DNA from: Bathynomus jamesi
Lineage: Eukaryota > Arthropoda > Malacostraca > Isopoda > Cirolanidae
Reading direction: 5' to 3'
Assembly (NCBI GenBank): GCA_023014485.1
Contig: JAJOZX010002711.1
Span: 546,501-610,500 of the forward strand
DNA: 64,000 nucleotides
This document shows, piece after piece, positions 35,568-47,389 of the stretch; positions within the stretch are counted from its first letter, which is position 1, and every line of letters starts with the position of its first letter. A program made the position numbers and the translations under genes. The notes under the pieces were generated by a model. It worked only from the letters and a program-made list of their open reading frames with translations, did not search any database and was not told where the DNA came from.

Positions 35568-35990
35568 GGATTAAGGGCGCTAATTAGCACCGCTAACTTT
35601 TTATTAGCGATACTGTTAGCGCCGTTAATTTTCGAAACTGTTAGCAAAACAGGTAACGGCGCTAAGTTTTTGGAGAAAGTCACTCGCTAATTTTTCAAAA
35701 CCACTCGTATAAATTGAATAAAATTTACTCTTCGGTAGGTTGGTTTTCCCTATTGATATCTACGAAAGGAACTCAACTTCTACATAAAAATGTTTTCATT
35801 TCCGTGGAATGTAACGTCACATTTCTGTACCTTAGCAACCATTTATATCTAAGGTGTATGCTAATATATGTAAGTAAATTACGGAAGGCAGAACTTATAT
35901 AAATTGGGGTGGTTTCAGAAAAAATTAGCGACAGAATTAGCGTCAGCGTTAGCGGCGCTAACTTTAGGAGTTAGCTGGCACAGCACTGTA
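35568..35990. mobile_element. hAT-type MITE rich in TTAGCG motifs
   Basis: Starts TAGTGCTGGGATTAAGGGCG and ends GGCACAGCACT, inverted at the tips. Subterminal GTTAGCG/CGCTAAC motifs occur repeatedly on both sides, as expected of transposase-binding repeats. No credible gene. Confidence 0.65.
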
Positions 35991-35999
35991 TGCATATAT

Positions 36000-36030
<31 letters not shown>

Positions 36031-36539
36031 GTTAAACACAGACCGTGCATGGAACAAGGAACTCTTCTGGGAAAATTAAATCCACTATAGTCCGAATAAG
36101 TAATGGTAAATGACAAATACCATAGTTTTTTTCCTTTTTCATGATTTTAGCCCGACGTGGGCAACGGGTCTCTCGCAAAGAGATCCCATAAATATAGCTT
36201 CCCTCACCAGCTATTCAACACCAGCTATTCAACACGACGTGAATGCAACGAGTCTTTTACTTATATAGAGGTTCTGAGTGTAGGGATCTAGGCTTGCTTT
36301 AAACCCTAGATCCACGTCCCAAAGCTGGATCCTGTCTGCTTTACAGATAGCTGGTGAGGGAAGCTATATTTATGGGATCTCTTTGCGAGAGACCCGTTGC
36401 CCACGTCGGGCTAAAATCATGAAAAAGGAAAAAACTATGGTATTTGTCATTTACCATTACTTATTCGGACTATAGTGGATTTAATTTTCCCAGAAGAGTT
36501 CCTTGTTCCATGCACGGTCTGTGTTTAACATATAATGTT
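36031..36539. mobile_element. Foldback MITE with ~185-bp nearly identical arms
   Basis: GTTAAACACAGACCGTGCAT at 36,031 reads back inverted to 36,539; arms end near 36,214 and start near 36,347. The arms differ by only a few bases, so the element is young or arm-homogenised. Non-coding. Confidence 0.85.
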
Positions 36540-36560
36540 CTCAGGGAACCATTCTGAGTT

Positions 36561-36592
<32 letters not shown>

Positions 36593-36595
<3 letters not shown>

Positions 36596-37858
36596 GGGTT
36601 GGACAAAATAATATGAACACCTTGATAAATGGCGGTTTTTATTCTTAATATGGAGTTGGTCCTCCTTTAGCGGCAATAACAGCTGCAATGCGTCGGGAAT
36701 TGATTCATACAGCTTTTGGACAGTGGCTAGAGGAATCCTGAGCCATTCTTTGAGCAAACCCTGCTCCAGTTCCGCCAAAGACGCCGGCGGTGGGAATCGG
36801 CTTCTGACCTGCTGCTCCAACTGACACCACAGATGCTCGATAATGTTAAGATCCGGGGATTGTGGAGGCCAATCCAAGCGTTCTACGTCACTAACATGCT
36901 CTTCAAACCAGTTTTTAACGACCCCAGCGGTGTGGATTGGTGCATTATCATCCTGGAAGACGGCGCCGCCATTGGGAAACAGCGTTTGGACCATGGGATG
37001 GACCTGGTCAGCCAATATTGACAAATAGACCAGGGCGTTAACCCTACCATGCAGTACTACAGCTGGGCCAAGAGTATTCCATGATATTGCTGCCGAAACC
37101 ATCACAGATCCGCCTCCATGCTTAACGGTTGGGGTCAGGCAGTCGGGGTCATAAGCATCTTTAGGCTGTCTCCAGACGTAAACTCGACCGGAACATGGAA
37201 ATAGCGTAAAGGAGGATTCGTCGGAGTAGCCTACATTCTTTCACCGGTCCATTGACCAATTCTTATGGTCATTACACCATTTTCTGCGCCGCTCAATGTT
37301 GATGTGCGAAAGGAAGGGTTTGGCAATTGCAGCCCTCACATGGTATCCAGCTCCATGGAGCTCGCGACGTACAGTTCTGGTCGATACCGGGCTTGCAAGA
37401 TGCTGGTTAAGCTCTGCAGTCACTTTTGGAGCTGTGGTCTTATGGTTCTTTGTCACAATGCGCTTTAGCACCCGGCGGTCTCGATCACACAGCTTCTTCT
37501 TGCATCCACTATTGCATTTGTCGGTGCTTGTCTTTCCATGGTTTTGGTATGCAGACATGACCATAGAGACAGTTCCTCTGAATACATTGAACATCTGAGC
37601 GGTTTTCGTCACCGATGCACCAGCCATCCGCGCTCCGACAATTTGCCCTCTTTGGAAGTCTGACAGGTCTTTCATAACTGCTAATTCAATTCACTCAGAT
37701 CTGTAAAAACAACGTGAGGGTTATAACATGACGTATACACTCTTTGTTACGCATTTAAATAGGTTTGCCAGTCATTTGACCGTTTACTTTGTGTCTGAGC
37801 AGTCCGTAAAGATAACCAGTGAAATCGGCGGGTGTTCATATTATTTTGTCTAACCCCT
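36593..37858 (-). mobile_element. Tc1-like element with 28-bp TIRs
   Basis: Ends AGGGGTTGGACAAAATAATA and complement with one mismatch, TA-flanked in (TA)n. Length 1,266 bp is full size for Tc1. Confidence 0.92.
36648..37675 (-). pseudogene. Tc1 transposase with one break
   Basis: The N-terminal part (37,675-37,241, 144 codons) has the paired-like HTH (FQRGQIVGARMAGASVTKTA) and the RRRKWCNDHKNW block, then a stop. The catalytic part (37,105 downward) has Asp2 in FQDDNAPIHT and Glu in SPDLNIIEHLW, 36 residues apart by my count, slightly wider than classic DD34E and as in the DD36E group. Asp1 lies in the DESSF-like stretch between the two pieces. The true C-terminus ends near 36,650; frame read beyond it toward 36,470 is flanking DNA. 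Near-intact, one to two lesions. Confidence 0.88.
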
Positions 37859-37879
37859 ATATATATATATATATATACA

Positions 37880-39316
37880 CACGGTGTCCAAAAAAAAACT
37901 AAACACGCCGATTTTTTTGGACTCCGTTTTTTAATAAGCTATAATTTTTTTAGAATTTGAAATGTGAACATAATAGTTAATAATTATAATAATAATGAAT
38001 AATATTTATAATAATAATTAATAATTATTGAGATATGTTCATATAATTTATCATTTTGGTATAATATAAATGGAGCTTGCAAATTAACGTTTTTATTTTC
38101 CATAGGTTTGAGTAACCCCTGATGCCATCATATGATGAAGAAGACAAAATTTTAATCAAAAACTTAAGATTATCTAAAAGATTGGGTGCAAGAAGAATGA
38201 TGCAAGAGTTTCCTAATAAAGATTGGACACAATCTGGCGTGAACTATCTGATAAAAAAAATAGATGAAACTGGTTCGGCAGATAGACGTGAAGGAAGCGG
38301 GCGTCCTCGTTCCGCAAGGACTGATGAAAATATTCGGCAGCTCGAAGCACTCATTCTTAGTCAAGAAAATAATCCTGGTACACATCTCAGCAGTCGTAAG
38401 ATTTCCCATGAACTTGGAATTTCTCGTGGAAGTGTTTTCAACATTGCTAAAAATGATTTAAATCTTCATTGTTATAAAAGGCAGCGTGTACATAAATTGA
38501 CACAAGCTAATAAACAGAGACGTAATATGTGTGCACGAGAACTTTTAGAGCGATTTCCAGATGACAGATCGGTATCAAAAATCTGGTTTTCAGATAAGAA
38601 GATCTACCATATAACTCCTCCAATAAACAATCAAAATGATAGGGTTTACTCAAGGGCGGATAGAAAAAAGATGTTAGTCCTGAACGTTTGTTGAAAGAAA
38701 CGGCAAGAGTTTCTCAAGGTGTGATGGTGGGTGCGTGCGTATCGAAGATGGGCAAATCTCGTTTAGTTTTTATTGCACCTCGAGCCAGGATTAATGCAAA
38801 CTACTACATTAATCATGTTTTGCCGATTTATCTAGAAGATATGCAAGCCAGATGTGGTAATGATTTCACCTTTCAGCAAGATGGCGCACCAGCACACAGA
38901 GCTCGTCAGACAATAGAGTACCTCAGAGCTCAGGAGGTTAGTTTTATCGAGCCCGAAAATTGGCCAGCAAATAGCCCTGACCTTACACCAATGGATTATG
39001 GCATATGGGAAGCTCTATCTTCTAAGGTTTACATACCTGGGCAGAATATTGAAGATTTAAATGATTTAAGACGGAGACTCATAGATGGTTGGGAAAGAGT
39101 TTCACAAAATTATGTAGACAAGTGCGTGGACGAGTGGCGATCGCGTTTGGTTAAGTGTATAGAACAAAATGGTTCCCATATTGAACAATTTTTCAAATAA
39201 TAATATAAATTTGCATTAAATTTATTGGAATAAGAAATCTTAATTATTATATTCAAACTTATGAAACGCATACATGTTATTAATTTGCGTGTTTAGTTTT
39301 TTTTTTGGACACCGTG
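37880..39316 (+). mobile_element. Tc1/mariner element with 29-bp matching TIRs
   Basis: CACGGTGTCCAAAAAAAAAC at 37,880 matches its inverted copy ending at 39,316 over about 29 bp. It is separated from the Tc1 element to its left only by a 21-bp TA run. Confidence 0.93.
38122..39200 (+). pseudogene. DD37D-type transposase with a single frameshift
   Basis: Two overlapping frames make one protein of about 355 residues. The first (38,122-38,694) holds two HTH regions, a GSGRPRSAR linker, and Asp1 in WFSDKKI. The second (38,688-39,200) has Asp2 in QQDGAPAH and Asp3 in SPDLTPMDYGIW with 37 residues between, then a C-terminal tail. The shift sits at an A-run near 38,670. Everything else looks complete, so the element may be recently dead or a one-base error may be involved. 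Confidence 0.88.
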
Positions 39317-39329
39317 TATATACATATGA

Positions 39330-40080
39330 AATAGGATCCCTCCTAAGGAGACGTAGTTTTACATTCAGGATAAAAACGAAGACGTAGAGCAAAGAGTCAT
39401 TATATTTGGCTGCAGCCGACGTTTCGGGCAATTCTACCCATCTTCAGAGCCTAATTAATAGAGAGCTAAAATTAATAAATGATACAAAAGATATAAATGA
39501 CGAGATTTAAAACCTAAACTAATGTACAAAAATTAAAATTATTCAAAAATAGAAAATACAAATAGAAACAGGTTAGAACAAGATCAAATCAAAAGTAAAA
39601 TATATAAATGATACAAAAATATAGGAATGATAGATGTAAACCTAAAACTAAAATCATTCAAGAATAAACCTATTAAAAAAACCTTCTCAAGTAAAAGTTA
39701 AACGGAAACTACCAGAATAAACCGACACACCTGTAGTATTCAAAGAACAGCCACAAGAAACTGAAGCAAAAGGGAGACAGGGTCGCAAAGAAAATTTAGA
39801 AGGTAGTTGATCTAGTTAATGTAAAGGGGGTAACAGCCAGAATCAGTGTTTAGACTAGGATTCAGAAACTTAATACATAAAGATTCAGAAATACGAAGCG
39901 AGGACAAGCATTGTTAATGATTTACGAATTTTAAAATTTTCAATAGAAACGTCGTCAACCTTACAATTGATGGAATGACTTCTGATAGTAGACTGTTCTT
40001 TTCTCAACAAAACCTTCCCCGTCCTATGACTAATACCCATATGGGACTAATACACCATAGGACGGGGTATATACCCTTAT
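39330..40080 (-). pseudogene. Penelope-like element 3' fragment
   Basis: The minus strand reads the C-terminal end of a GIY-YIG domain (RISESLCIKFLNPSLNTDSG) ending at a stop at about 39,816, followed by a non-coding tail with a hammerhead-like motif (39,421-39,447). The upstream tip carries an inverted CCCCGTCCTATG pair near 40,020-40,075. Much 5' sequence is missing. Separate from the Penelope copy at 19.6-20.8 kb. Confidence 0.6.
39421..39447 (-). ncRNA. Hammerhead-like ribozyme core
   Basis: On the minus strand CTGAAGA, a short GGG/CCC stem and CGAAAC match the hammerhead core pattern CUGANGA - stem II - GAAA. Penelope-like elements are known to carry such ribozymes in their terminal repeats. 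I cannot confirm helices I and III. Confidence 0.4.
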
Positions 40081-40663
40081 ACATATATATATATATATAT
40101 ATATAAGGTTGTAACATAAATTCTGCTCGATTAGAAAACGGACGATAGATAATAGAATAACCTCATGATAATGTGAAATAGTTTTAGAAATGTTGCAAAA
40201 TACATGCGGCGACAGGTTCGCACATGTTTTATCACGATACAGAATGACTTAGGCTAGTGTAGGCTTAGGCTAGTGTAGGATTAGGCTAATGAATATTTTC
40301 TCTGGTGTTTTTTATACAGTTACAACGGCATCCCTACGATATTACAGTAATTGAAAAAACGTGGAGCCCACGAAAGAGCATATTCGACATGTGATGCTGT
40401 ATGAGTTCCATAAAGGATCTAATGCTAGTGAATCCTCAAGAAACATTCAAAGAGTTTATGGAAATGATGTTGTGAGCGAATGGATGTGTAGGAGATGGTT
40501 TGAGAAGTTCAGAAATGGAGACTTCAGTCTGAAAGATACACCAGTACACATTTGAAAACTTGTCGATCGATTTTTACAAACTAGTTGGTGATTCTATATA
40601 ATTTGAGTGCGCTGATCTCAAAAATATAGTTAGTTTTTCCCTATCACGTATGGTTTTCTTACT

Positions 40664-40900
40664 ACAGGGTGTGTCATAAATCCCCCATTTATCCCCAAAT
40701 GTGAACCATCTTATCGAGACCAACATTGGATTGCACATGCTAAACCATAAATTTTGTTGTTATAGACTACAGTAACGCTTACATAATAATGTAGGGTAAA
40801 TATATATAACAACCAGTACCGTTCCAAGCAAAATACTCTCTCCCCCCCATCAATGGGTGGTTAACATTTGGGGACAGATGAGGTATTACAACACCCCTTG
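40664..40900. mobile_element. MITE inside the nested element
   Basis: About 40-bp inverted ends starting CAGGGTGTGTCATAAATC, TA-flanked, 237 bp, mariner-like end sequence. Confidence 0.7.
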
Positions 40901-41095
40901 TAGCACGAAATCTTTAGGTGATAGAGTAAAACCTAATTAAAGCAGAATTAAATAGCTCCTAGCTCTTGGACAAGCATATTGCTTGTTTATGAAAGAATAA
41001 AAAAATAACTGAAAGAAACAAAATATATTTACCTTCTTTACTTGCAAACATTTCAGGACTTATTCCAAAGACTTAAGACTACGAAGTAGATCTGA

Positions 41096-42777
41096 CTAAT
41101 GACGACTAAACCGGTGCTTCTTTGATGTTTTCTTATGCTGTGCGTTAGGCTGATCTCGTTGCAGACACCAGCAGTAATCCGCCATCATATTTGTATGCCA
41201 TCTTCCTTGATATCTTCTTTCCATGGTTTTGATGTCCTGGTGAAATCGTTCCCCTTGCTCCTCACTGACATCTCCGAGATTTTCGGGAAAACGGTCAAGA
41301 TGCGAAAATAAGAAGTGAACTTTCAGGCTCATGTTGCAGCCTAAGGCGCAAAACTTTTTAAGCATATTTTCCACCAGTCTTTCATAATTTTGGCTTTTGT
41401 AGTTTCCCAAGAAGTTTTCAACAACATCTTTGAAACCAAGCCATGCTTCTTTTTCTTTATTGGTCATTGTGTTCAGGAAATGATCGTCTGTCAATAACTT
41501 TCTAATCTGAGGACCTATAAAAACACCTTCCTTTATTTTCTCGTAGCTAATCTTTGGATATTTTGAACAAATGTACTTGAAACACTCACCTTCTCTATTC
41601 AATGCTTTGACATACTGCTTCATCAAGCCTAACTTAATGTGCAAGGGTGGTAGGAGGATTTTATTTGGTTCAACTAGATGTTCATGTAAAATGTTCTTTG
41701 ATCCTTGGGTAAGATTCTCTCTAGGAGGCCAAGTTTTCCTCTTCCAGTGCTGGTCACGTGCTCGACTATCCATTCGCAGATGAAACATGGCATCTTAGTG
41801 TATCCTGATTGCTGCCCAAGTAACATGCAAAGGACTTTGAGATCCCCACACAATATCCATCTGTGATTTTGATACTGAATTTTTTCCAGAAGCAGTTTCA
41901 TGTTATCATAGGTCTCTTTTAAATGAGTAGAATGGGCCACTGGGATTGATGCATATTTGTTACCGTTGTGCAATGTGCAGTAACACTCCTTTTAGACTGG
42001 TTTTAGAGGAATCTATAAACAACCTCCAGTCACTGGTTTGGTATTCGATGCCTAGCTTGCACACTAATCCTGTGATGTCCTTGCAAAATACCAAGGGACC
42101 ATCTTCTTCGAAAAAAGGCACGAAGTCTTTCTCACGATTTCTGTATCAAGCGAAGTATGTGTCGGATGCCAATAAATTGTTCTCCTGCAATCTAGACACC
42201 AAAAGTTCTGCAGAGTCCTTAGGCAGATTCAAATCCCTGACTAAGTCATTTAGTTCGGCTTGGGTTAATGGTTTAGGAGGATCTCGGTCAGCTGTTGGCT
42301 GTTCATAAACATCATAATTGTCTGGATTTGGAGCTGAATCAGAATCTGAATTGTATTGATCCAGACTCTCGGGTGGGCGGGGAATAGGAACTTCTGGACC
42401 ATGGGGTACCGGCCTTATTGCAGATGGAAGACTTGGTATTGAAGGCTCTCTTTATTCTTTGCATTATAACCTTTAACATTGCAAGAACAGAAGTAGCAGT
42501 CGTCGGTATGGTTTCTAGGCTCGCGCCATACCATAGGGATCCCAAATGGCAAACTTTTCTTTTTACCTTTGCTCCAATTCCTTAGTGCCGCAACACACGT
42601 AAGACAAACCTTGTGTGGAGCCCAACTTTTGTCTTGATCTCCTAATTTAATTCCAAAATATGCATGATAAGCTCTCTTAATGAAGGTCGTTACATTTGTC
42701 CTTTGTTTTACAACAACATACCGACCACAAATATAACAAAATATGTCTGGACTATGGGTACATCCTCTAGAAGCCAT
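41096..42777 (-). pseudogene. Transposon-encoded protein with N-terminal Cys fingers
   Basis: The N-terminal piece (42,777-42,415) has CYICG, a second C-x2-C in HKVCLTCVAALR, KLGDQDKSWAPH, GIPMVWREP and CYFC: a treble of Cys pairs. Middle piece 41,973-41,674 has GDLKVLCMLLGQQSGYTKMPCFICEW. The C-terminal piece (41,788-41,096) has PPLHIKLGLMKQYVKALN, FLFSHLDRFPENLGDVSEEQGERFHQDI and MMADYCW. I recognise this as a protein repeated in many arthropod genomes, usually labelled uncharacterised. The conserved Asp/Glu/His set could be an RNase H-like nuclease; not proven. Frameshifts separate the pieces. Confidence 0.6.
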
Positions 42778-43987
42778 TATTAAAATTTTAAAGACGTAAT
42801 GTTAGAATTATCTATCTGAAAAATATGAAAAAACGAAATTAATTAAAGATAAAAAAGGTAAAAAATTACAAAACGCCCCAAAATTGTTTTGCTAATAACT
42901 TTAAAACTTTGGGTGATAGAAAAAACTGGTAGCATTTTTTAATTCAACGCAGGGAACTGCTTCAGAATCACAACTCAAAATAAAGAAATCGATTTTCGTG
43001 CAGACCGGTGTTATCAACGAACAGGACGACCAAATGAGTTAGATGAAGAGTTGCTGAAAGCAACAGTGGATGAAAACCCAACGGTAACTGTAAGAGAACT
43101 TGGCCTGCAACTCGGCGTTAGCCATATGACCATTCATCGTCATTTGAAGCTGTTAGGAAAAGTAGTGAAGGTTAGAAAATGGGTTCCGCATGATTTGTCA
43201 CAAGCGAATCTTCAACATCGAATCGATATTTGCACATCACTGCATTCTCGGCAACTGCAGGCACCGTTTTTGAATCGGATCATCACTGGAGATGAAAAAT
43301 AGGTCCTCGAAAACAATATTAGGCGTCGACATCAGTGGCTTAGCCGTGAAACAAAGCCTGAACTTCAGCCAAGGAATGGACCCCACCCAAAGAAAATTTT
43401 GCTATGCGTTTGGTGGGATATGCGAGGAATTATTCATTTTGAGCTTCTGCTAGATAACCAAACAATCACAGCTGAAGTCTACTGCCAACAACTCCAATGA
43501 CTGAAGATGGCATTACAAGAAAAACGTCCTGCATTAATTAATCGCAGAGGTGTTCTATTCCACCGGGTTAACGCGCGCCCTCGCACTGCTCGAATCACCA
43601 CTGCCCAATTAAAGACATTTGGTTGGAAAAAATGCCTCACCCACCTTATTCTCCGGACATCGCACCTTCAGACTACCATTTTTCAGAAGTCTACAACACC
43701 ACCTAGATGGACAAAAGTTGCAATCCAGGGAAGCTATCGAAAACGAAGTGATCGCTTTTTTTAACTGGAAACCAAGGGATTTCTTCGAACGTGGCATAGA
43801 AAACTTTTCTACAGGTGGGAGGAGGTTATAGAAAAAGAAGGGAATTATATTGATGATTAATTTGTCATTATAAGTCCTTTAATTTTTGTTGTAAATAAAC
43901 TAAAATTCGAGCAAATTTGTCCTTATAAGTCATTTAATTTTTGTTCTGAATGAACTAAAAAATCGAGCAGAATATATGTTACAACCT

Positions 43988-44662
43988 GATGTATACAGAA
44001 AATGTTTATACTTTCCGGTAAAAGTAAATATGTGTATGAGCGTTCTTCTACTTTGTACTCACTAAATACACGTATTACATTTTGTATAGACAATTTTACA
44101 TTCTTCTCCTTCTTAGAAGATTGCCATCCCCGGAATAATTTCCTTATCCAATGTTAAAGAATATTTTTCCCTTTACGAGTTTCAAATTGAGACATAGCCA
44201 TCAAAGTTATTCTCTGAACTAACTTATAAGTTCAAATAAGAAGTAGAATGAAGGCAGTACGGTGCTTAGGAGGATGAGGCATACATAATCGCCAAGGTGA
44301 TGAAGATATCTCCATGTACTGTAGCAAGGAGCAATTGCAGGGTTGAAAATCAACTTTTGTATTTCAGATGCAGAAACTAAAAGTTTCACGATATTGAAAA
44401 TATACGTTGGAATGTCACATTGTAATATTTTTTACAAATATTGTTTTACAATATTTTTTTAATATTTTTGTAATATTTTACAATACTTTTTACAAATATT
44501 GTTTTACAACATTTTTAGTATTTTTAGAAATATTAAAATTTCTTAAAATTTTTGTATAAATTTCTTTACTTTTTGTGGTGATACGATAAGTTTTCTGGTT
44601 TGCTAATTTAAAATATTCTTCTGTACTTTAAGTAACATATGGTCATTGCTAAGTTATAAAAC

Positions 44663-44696
<34 letters not shown>
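43988..44696. other. AT-rich spacer with TTTTACAAATATTG repeats
   Basis: No gene. A short tandem of TTTTACAAATATTGTTTTAC units at about 44,426-44,540, then a TA run at 44,667-44,696 that borders the next mariner. Confidence 0.7.
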
Positions 44697-44699
<3 letters not shown>

Positions 44700-46013
44700 T
44701 CATAATATGTAGGACGCACTTTCACGATGGATTCAGGACCTGAAAACAATGAAAAAAGTTTATATAAACATATGCCCGAAATCGCTTTGTTTCCGAGTTA
44801 CAGCCCGTTTTGTGTTCCAGCAATTCTTTCCGCAAACTGTTTACAAACATTGCTTGCCGACGATGTTTGTGAGTGTGTACGAGACTTATTTCATGTATGG
44901 CCTTGCCGATTGTAATGTTTCGTACACTCTATGACATGTTTCAATATCGTTGAGTGTAGAGCCATCAGTCAGTCATAGGCTCATCGCGGTGTTTCACTGT
45001 TCGTATTCGTAACTTCTTACTGTGAATAAGTGCAGTCCAGTGGAAAAAAAACCTTAACAGTTTTTGTGGTATTCAGTGATAGTGTGCATTTGAAGTGAGA
45101 ATGGAGGCTTATTCAACAGAACAAACAGAGAAATGGCAGACATGCATCTCATGTATGGACTTGCCGAGTGTAATGCGGCCGCAGCAAGACGTCGGAAAAG
45201 TTTCTGAATCACCGTCTGCCAGATAAGAAGACCTTTCAGAGAATAGACGAGCGTCTTGGTGATACAGGATCATTCAACAAGCGAGTTTCAGATGAAGAAG
45301 CAATCAGCTCCAGAATTGTTGAGTTGGAGTAGCGGGTCCTGAATCGCGTGGAGGAACATCCTGGTGTCAGCACCCGAAGGATAGCAGCAGCAGAGGGTGT
45401 AAGATACACAACTGTGTGGAGAATTTTACGGGAACAACAGCTTTGCCCATATCACATTCAGAGAGTACAAGGCCTTACTGAAGCTGATTTCCCACCACGA
45501 GAGGCTTTTTGTTCTTGGTTCCTTTAACAGTGTCCTCGCGATCCTCTTTTTCTATCCTTCGTGTTGTTTTCTGATGAGGCTGCCTTCACAAGAAATGGCG
45601 TGATCAATTTTCAAAACACTCATCACTGGGCCGAAGAGAATCCTCTTGCCATCATCCAGTCAAGGCACCAACAACAATTTAGTATCAATGTATGGGCAGG
45701 ACTTATTGCCGACAACTTAATCAGTCCTTTTGTTTTTCCTGGAAGATTAACAGGAGAATCCTATTCCAATTTTTTAACGAATGATTTAAGCGATTTACTA
45801 GATGAAGTTCTTCTTGGTGTCCGACGTCGTATGTGGTTTATGTATGACGGCGCTCCGCCTCATTTTAGTCGAGTAGTCAGAGACTATTTGGATGACCATT
45901 TCCCTGATAAATGGATAGGCCGTGGAGGACCCATTGCGTGGCCTGCTCGCTCCCCGGACCTGAATTCACTTGAATTTTACCTGTGGGGTCATCTGAAATC
46001 CGTCGTTTACGTG

Positions 46014-46498
46014 AGTAGAATGGGCGCAAAATGGAAGAGTGCAGGAATGTTGCAATGTTGCATATCTGTTCAATGTTGCAAAGGGGTGTGGATTGCAAAG
46101 GGGTATGTTGCAAAGGGGAGGGGTATGCAATGAAGGGGAGGGGTTATGAACAACTCAATGCTGCAAAGTGGTTTGGGGGATTTGCAGGTGCAACAAGGGG
46201 TCATGAAACTTGGAGGCGGCGTTATCCCCCAAGAGAAAGACAGGAGAAGGAGAGAAACAAGAGGGTGTTCACCTGGCAGGAGCCAAGTGCACACTAAGAC
46301 TTCAGCCGAGTGGCCGTTGTCTTATGGCCCTAATCAGCCAGTTGGCTAAAAGGAAGGAAGGAGGGATCTTTATCAACAGCTGTCATCATCAAACTGCCAG
46401 CTCCGAAGCCAAGCGGGTCTTATATAGAGGAAGGTTGAGTTGCCAGATACCATTTTTTATTTTAATTGTACAGGTATACATTATTAGGGTGAATTGCT
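46014..46498. repeat. Polinton left TIR
   Basis: Matches 62,925-63,407 inverted; the right copy has an extra tandem 57-bp duplication (62,930-63,020). Both contain clusters of GCAAAGGGG and AGGGGAGGGG near the tip, G-rich on one strand. Confidence 0.88.
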
Positions 46499-46686
46499 AG
46501 ATGCCCCCATTTATTTTAATTCGTTACCAAAGCATACAGACTTTCTCTTTTAAACGAAAACCGAAATTGACAATAAAAAATTCAATATGTTTATTAATTA
46601 TTGTAAATAAATAGAATTTGCCTTCTACTGCACAAAAAATAATATAACACGGAACGTTCAATCGTCAAAATAATAGTTCAGACGAA

Positions 46687-46733
<47 letters not shown>

Positions 46734-46754
46734 TGAACAACTTTCTCCTGACCT

Positions 46755-46797
<43 letters not shown>

Positions 46798-46827
46798 CAT
46801 ATTAACTGTCTATTTAATTTTGTCATT

Positions 46828-46876
<49 letters not shown>

Positions 46877-47389
46877 TATATATTATATATTATATATATA
46901 ATATAAACGGATTTTCACCTTAAAGTGAATTGATTATTAAAACAATATTAACATTAAAAATTCACTAAACAATTGGCTTAGCAAAAGAAATCGTTCCATT
47001 AACATATTCTCAAATCTACACACACACACAACACCTCTGTATATATTATGTGAATGAAAATCAGAAAAATGACAAAAGTATATTAATAAAGCAAATGAAT
47101 TTTCTCCTTTTAAGAGAATCAATTATTAAAACCAATATTAACAATATAAGAAACTAATTATTTAAACGCCGTTCTATTTACTTTCTTTCAGTTATTAAAA
47201 CGAATCCCAATATTAACGCTTGTCCTTTTAAGAGTGAACGAAGCCAGGTAAATGAGAAGATCCAGCGAAAGGTCCAGCCTGAGGCTTTTTAAAACCGCAA
47301 ACTAACGTGGAAGGAATTTTGGGTCAAAAACTTTCTCTCTGAAAGACATCCGTCTCCTTTCGCTTCATACGATTGTCCTTCCTTTTATA
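46499..47389. repeat. Polinton left internal spacer, microsatellites and a diffuse repeat
   Basis: No gene. (CA)n at 46,689-46,732 and TA runs at 46,758-46,792 and 46,831-46,872. TTATTAAAAC-AATATTAAC with a TCCTTTTAAGAG neighbour recurs near 46,935, 47,125 and 47,195. Confidence 0.7.

Larger units (their letters stand above)
40539..43010 (-). mobile_element. Unnamed DNA transposon nested in mariner
   Basis: Imperfect inverted ends CACCAGTACACATTT and CACCGGTCTGCACGAA (read inward), with a shared subterminal GTTG(G)TGATTCT. Flanks TA/TTA suggest a short 3-bp target. A subterminal GTGCGCTGATCTC...CCTATCACG motif also occurs in the MITE at 52,345. Encodes the minus-strand gene below. Confidence 0.6.
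40361..43764 (+). pseudogene. Mariner transposase, split and decayed
   Basis: HTH half 40,361-40,538 (EHIRHVMLYEFHKGSNASES, WFEKFRNGDFSLKD). After the nested element, coding resumes at 43,011 with RTGRPNELDEELL, the second HTH (VSHMTIHRHLKLLG), Asp1 in ITGDEK, a stop, then WWDMRGIIHFELL. The second catalytic block reads HRVNARPRTA, where Asp is replaced. Later frames are shifted. Resembles classical mariner (SETMAR-like). Clearly dead. Confidence 0.85.
40106..43987 (+). mobile_element. Mariner element with nested insertion
   Basis: AGGTTGTAACATAAATTCTG at 40,106 and the complement ending at 43,987; TA-rich left flank. A second element occupies 40,539-43,010, leaving about 1.4 kb of mariner. 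Confidence 0.85.

Noticed and set aside
37241..37598. Plus-strand frames opposite the Tc1 transposase
   Set aside because: Antisense of a recognised transposase; no independent motif.
46210..46500. ORFs in the Polinton TIRs (both copies)
   Set aside because: Driven by the G/C-rich repeat composition and not conserved between the two TIR copies.
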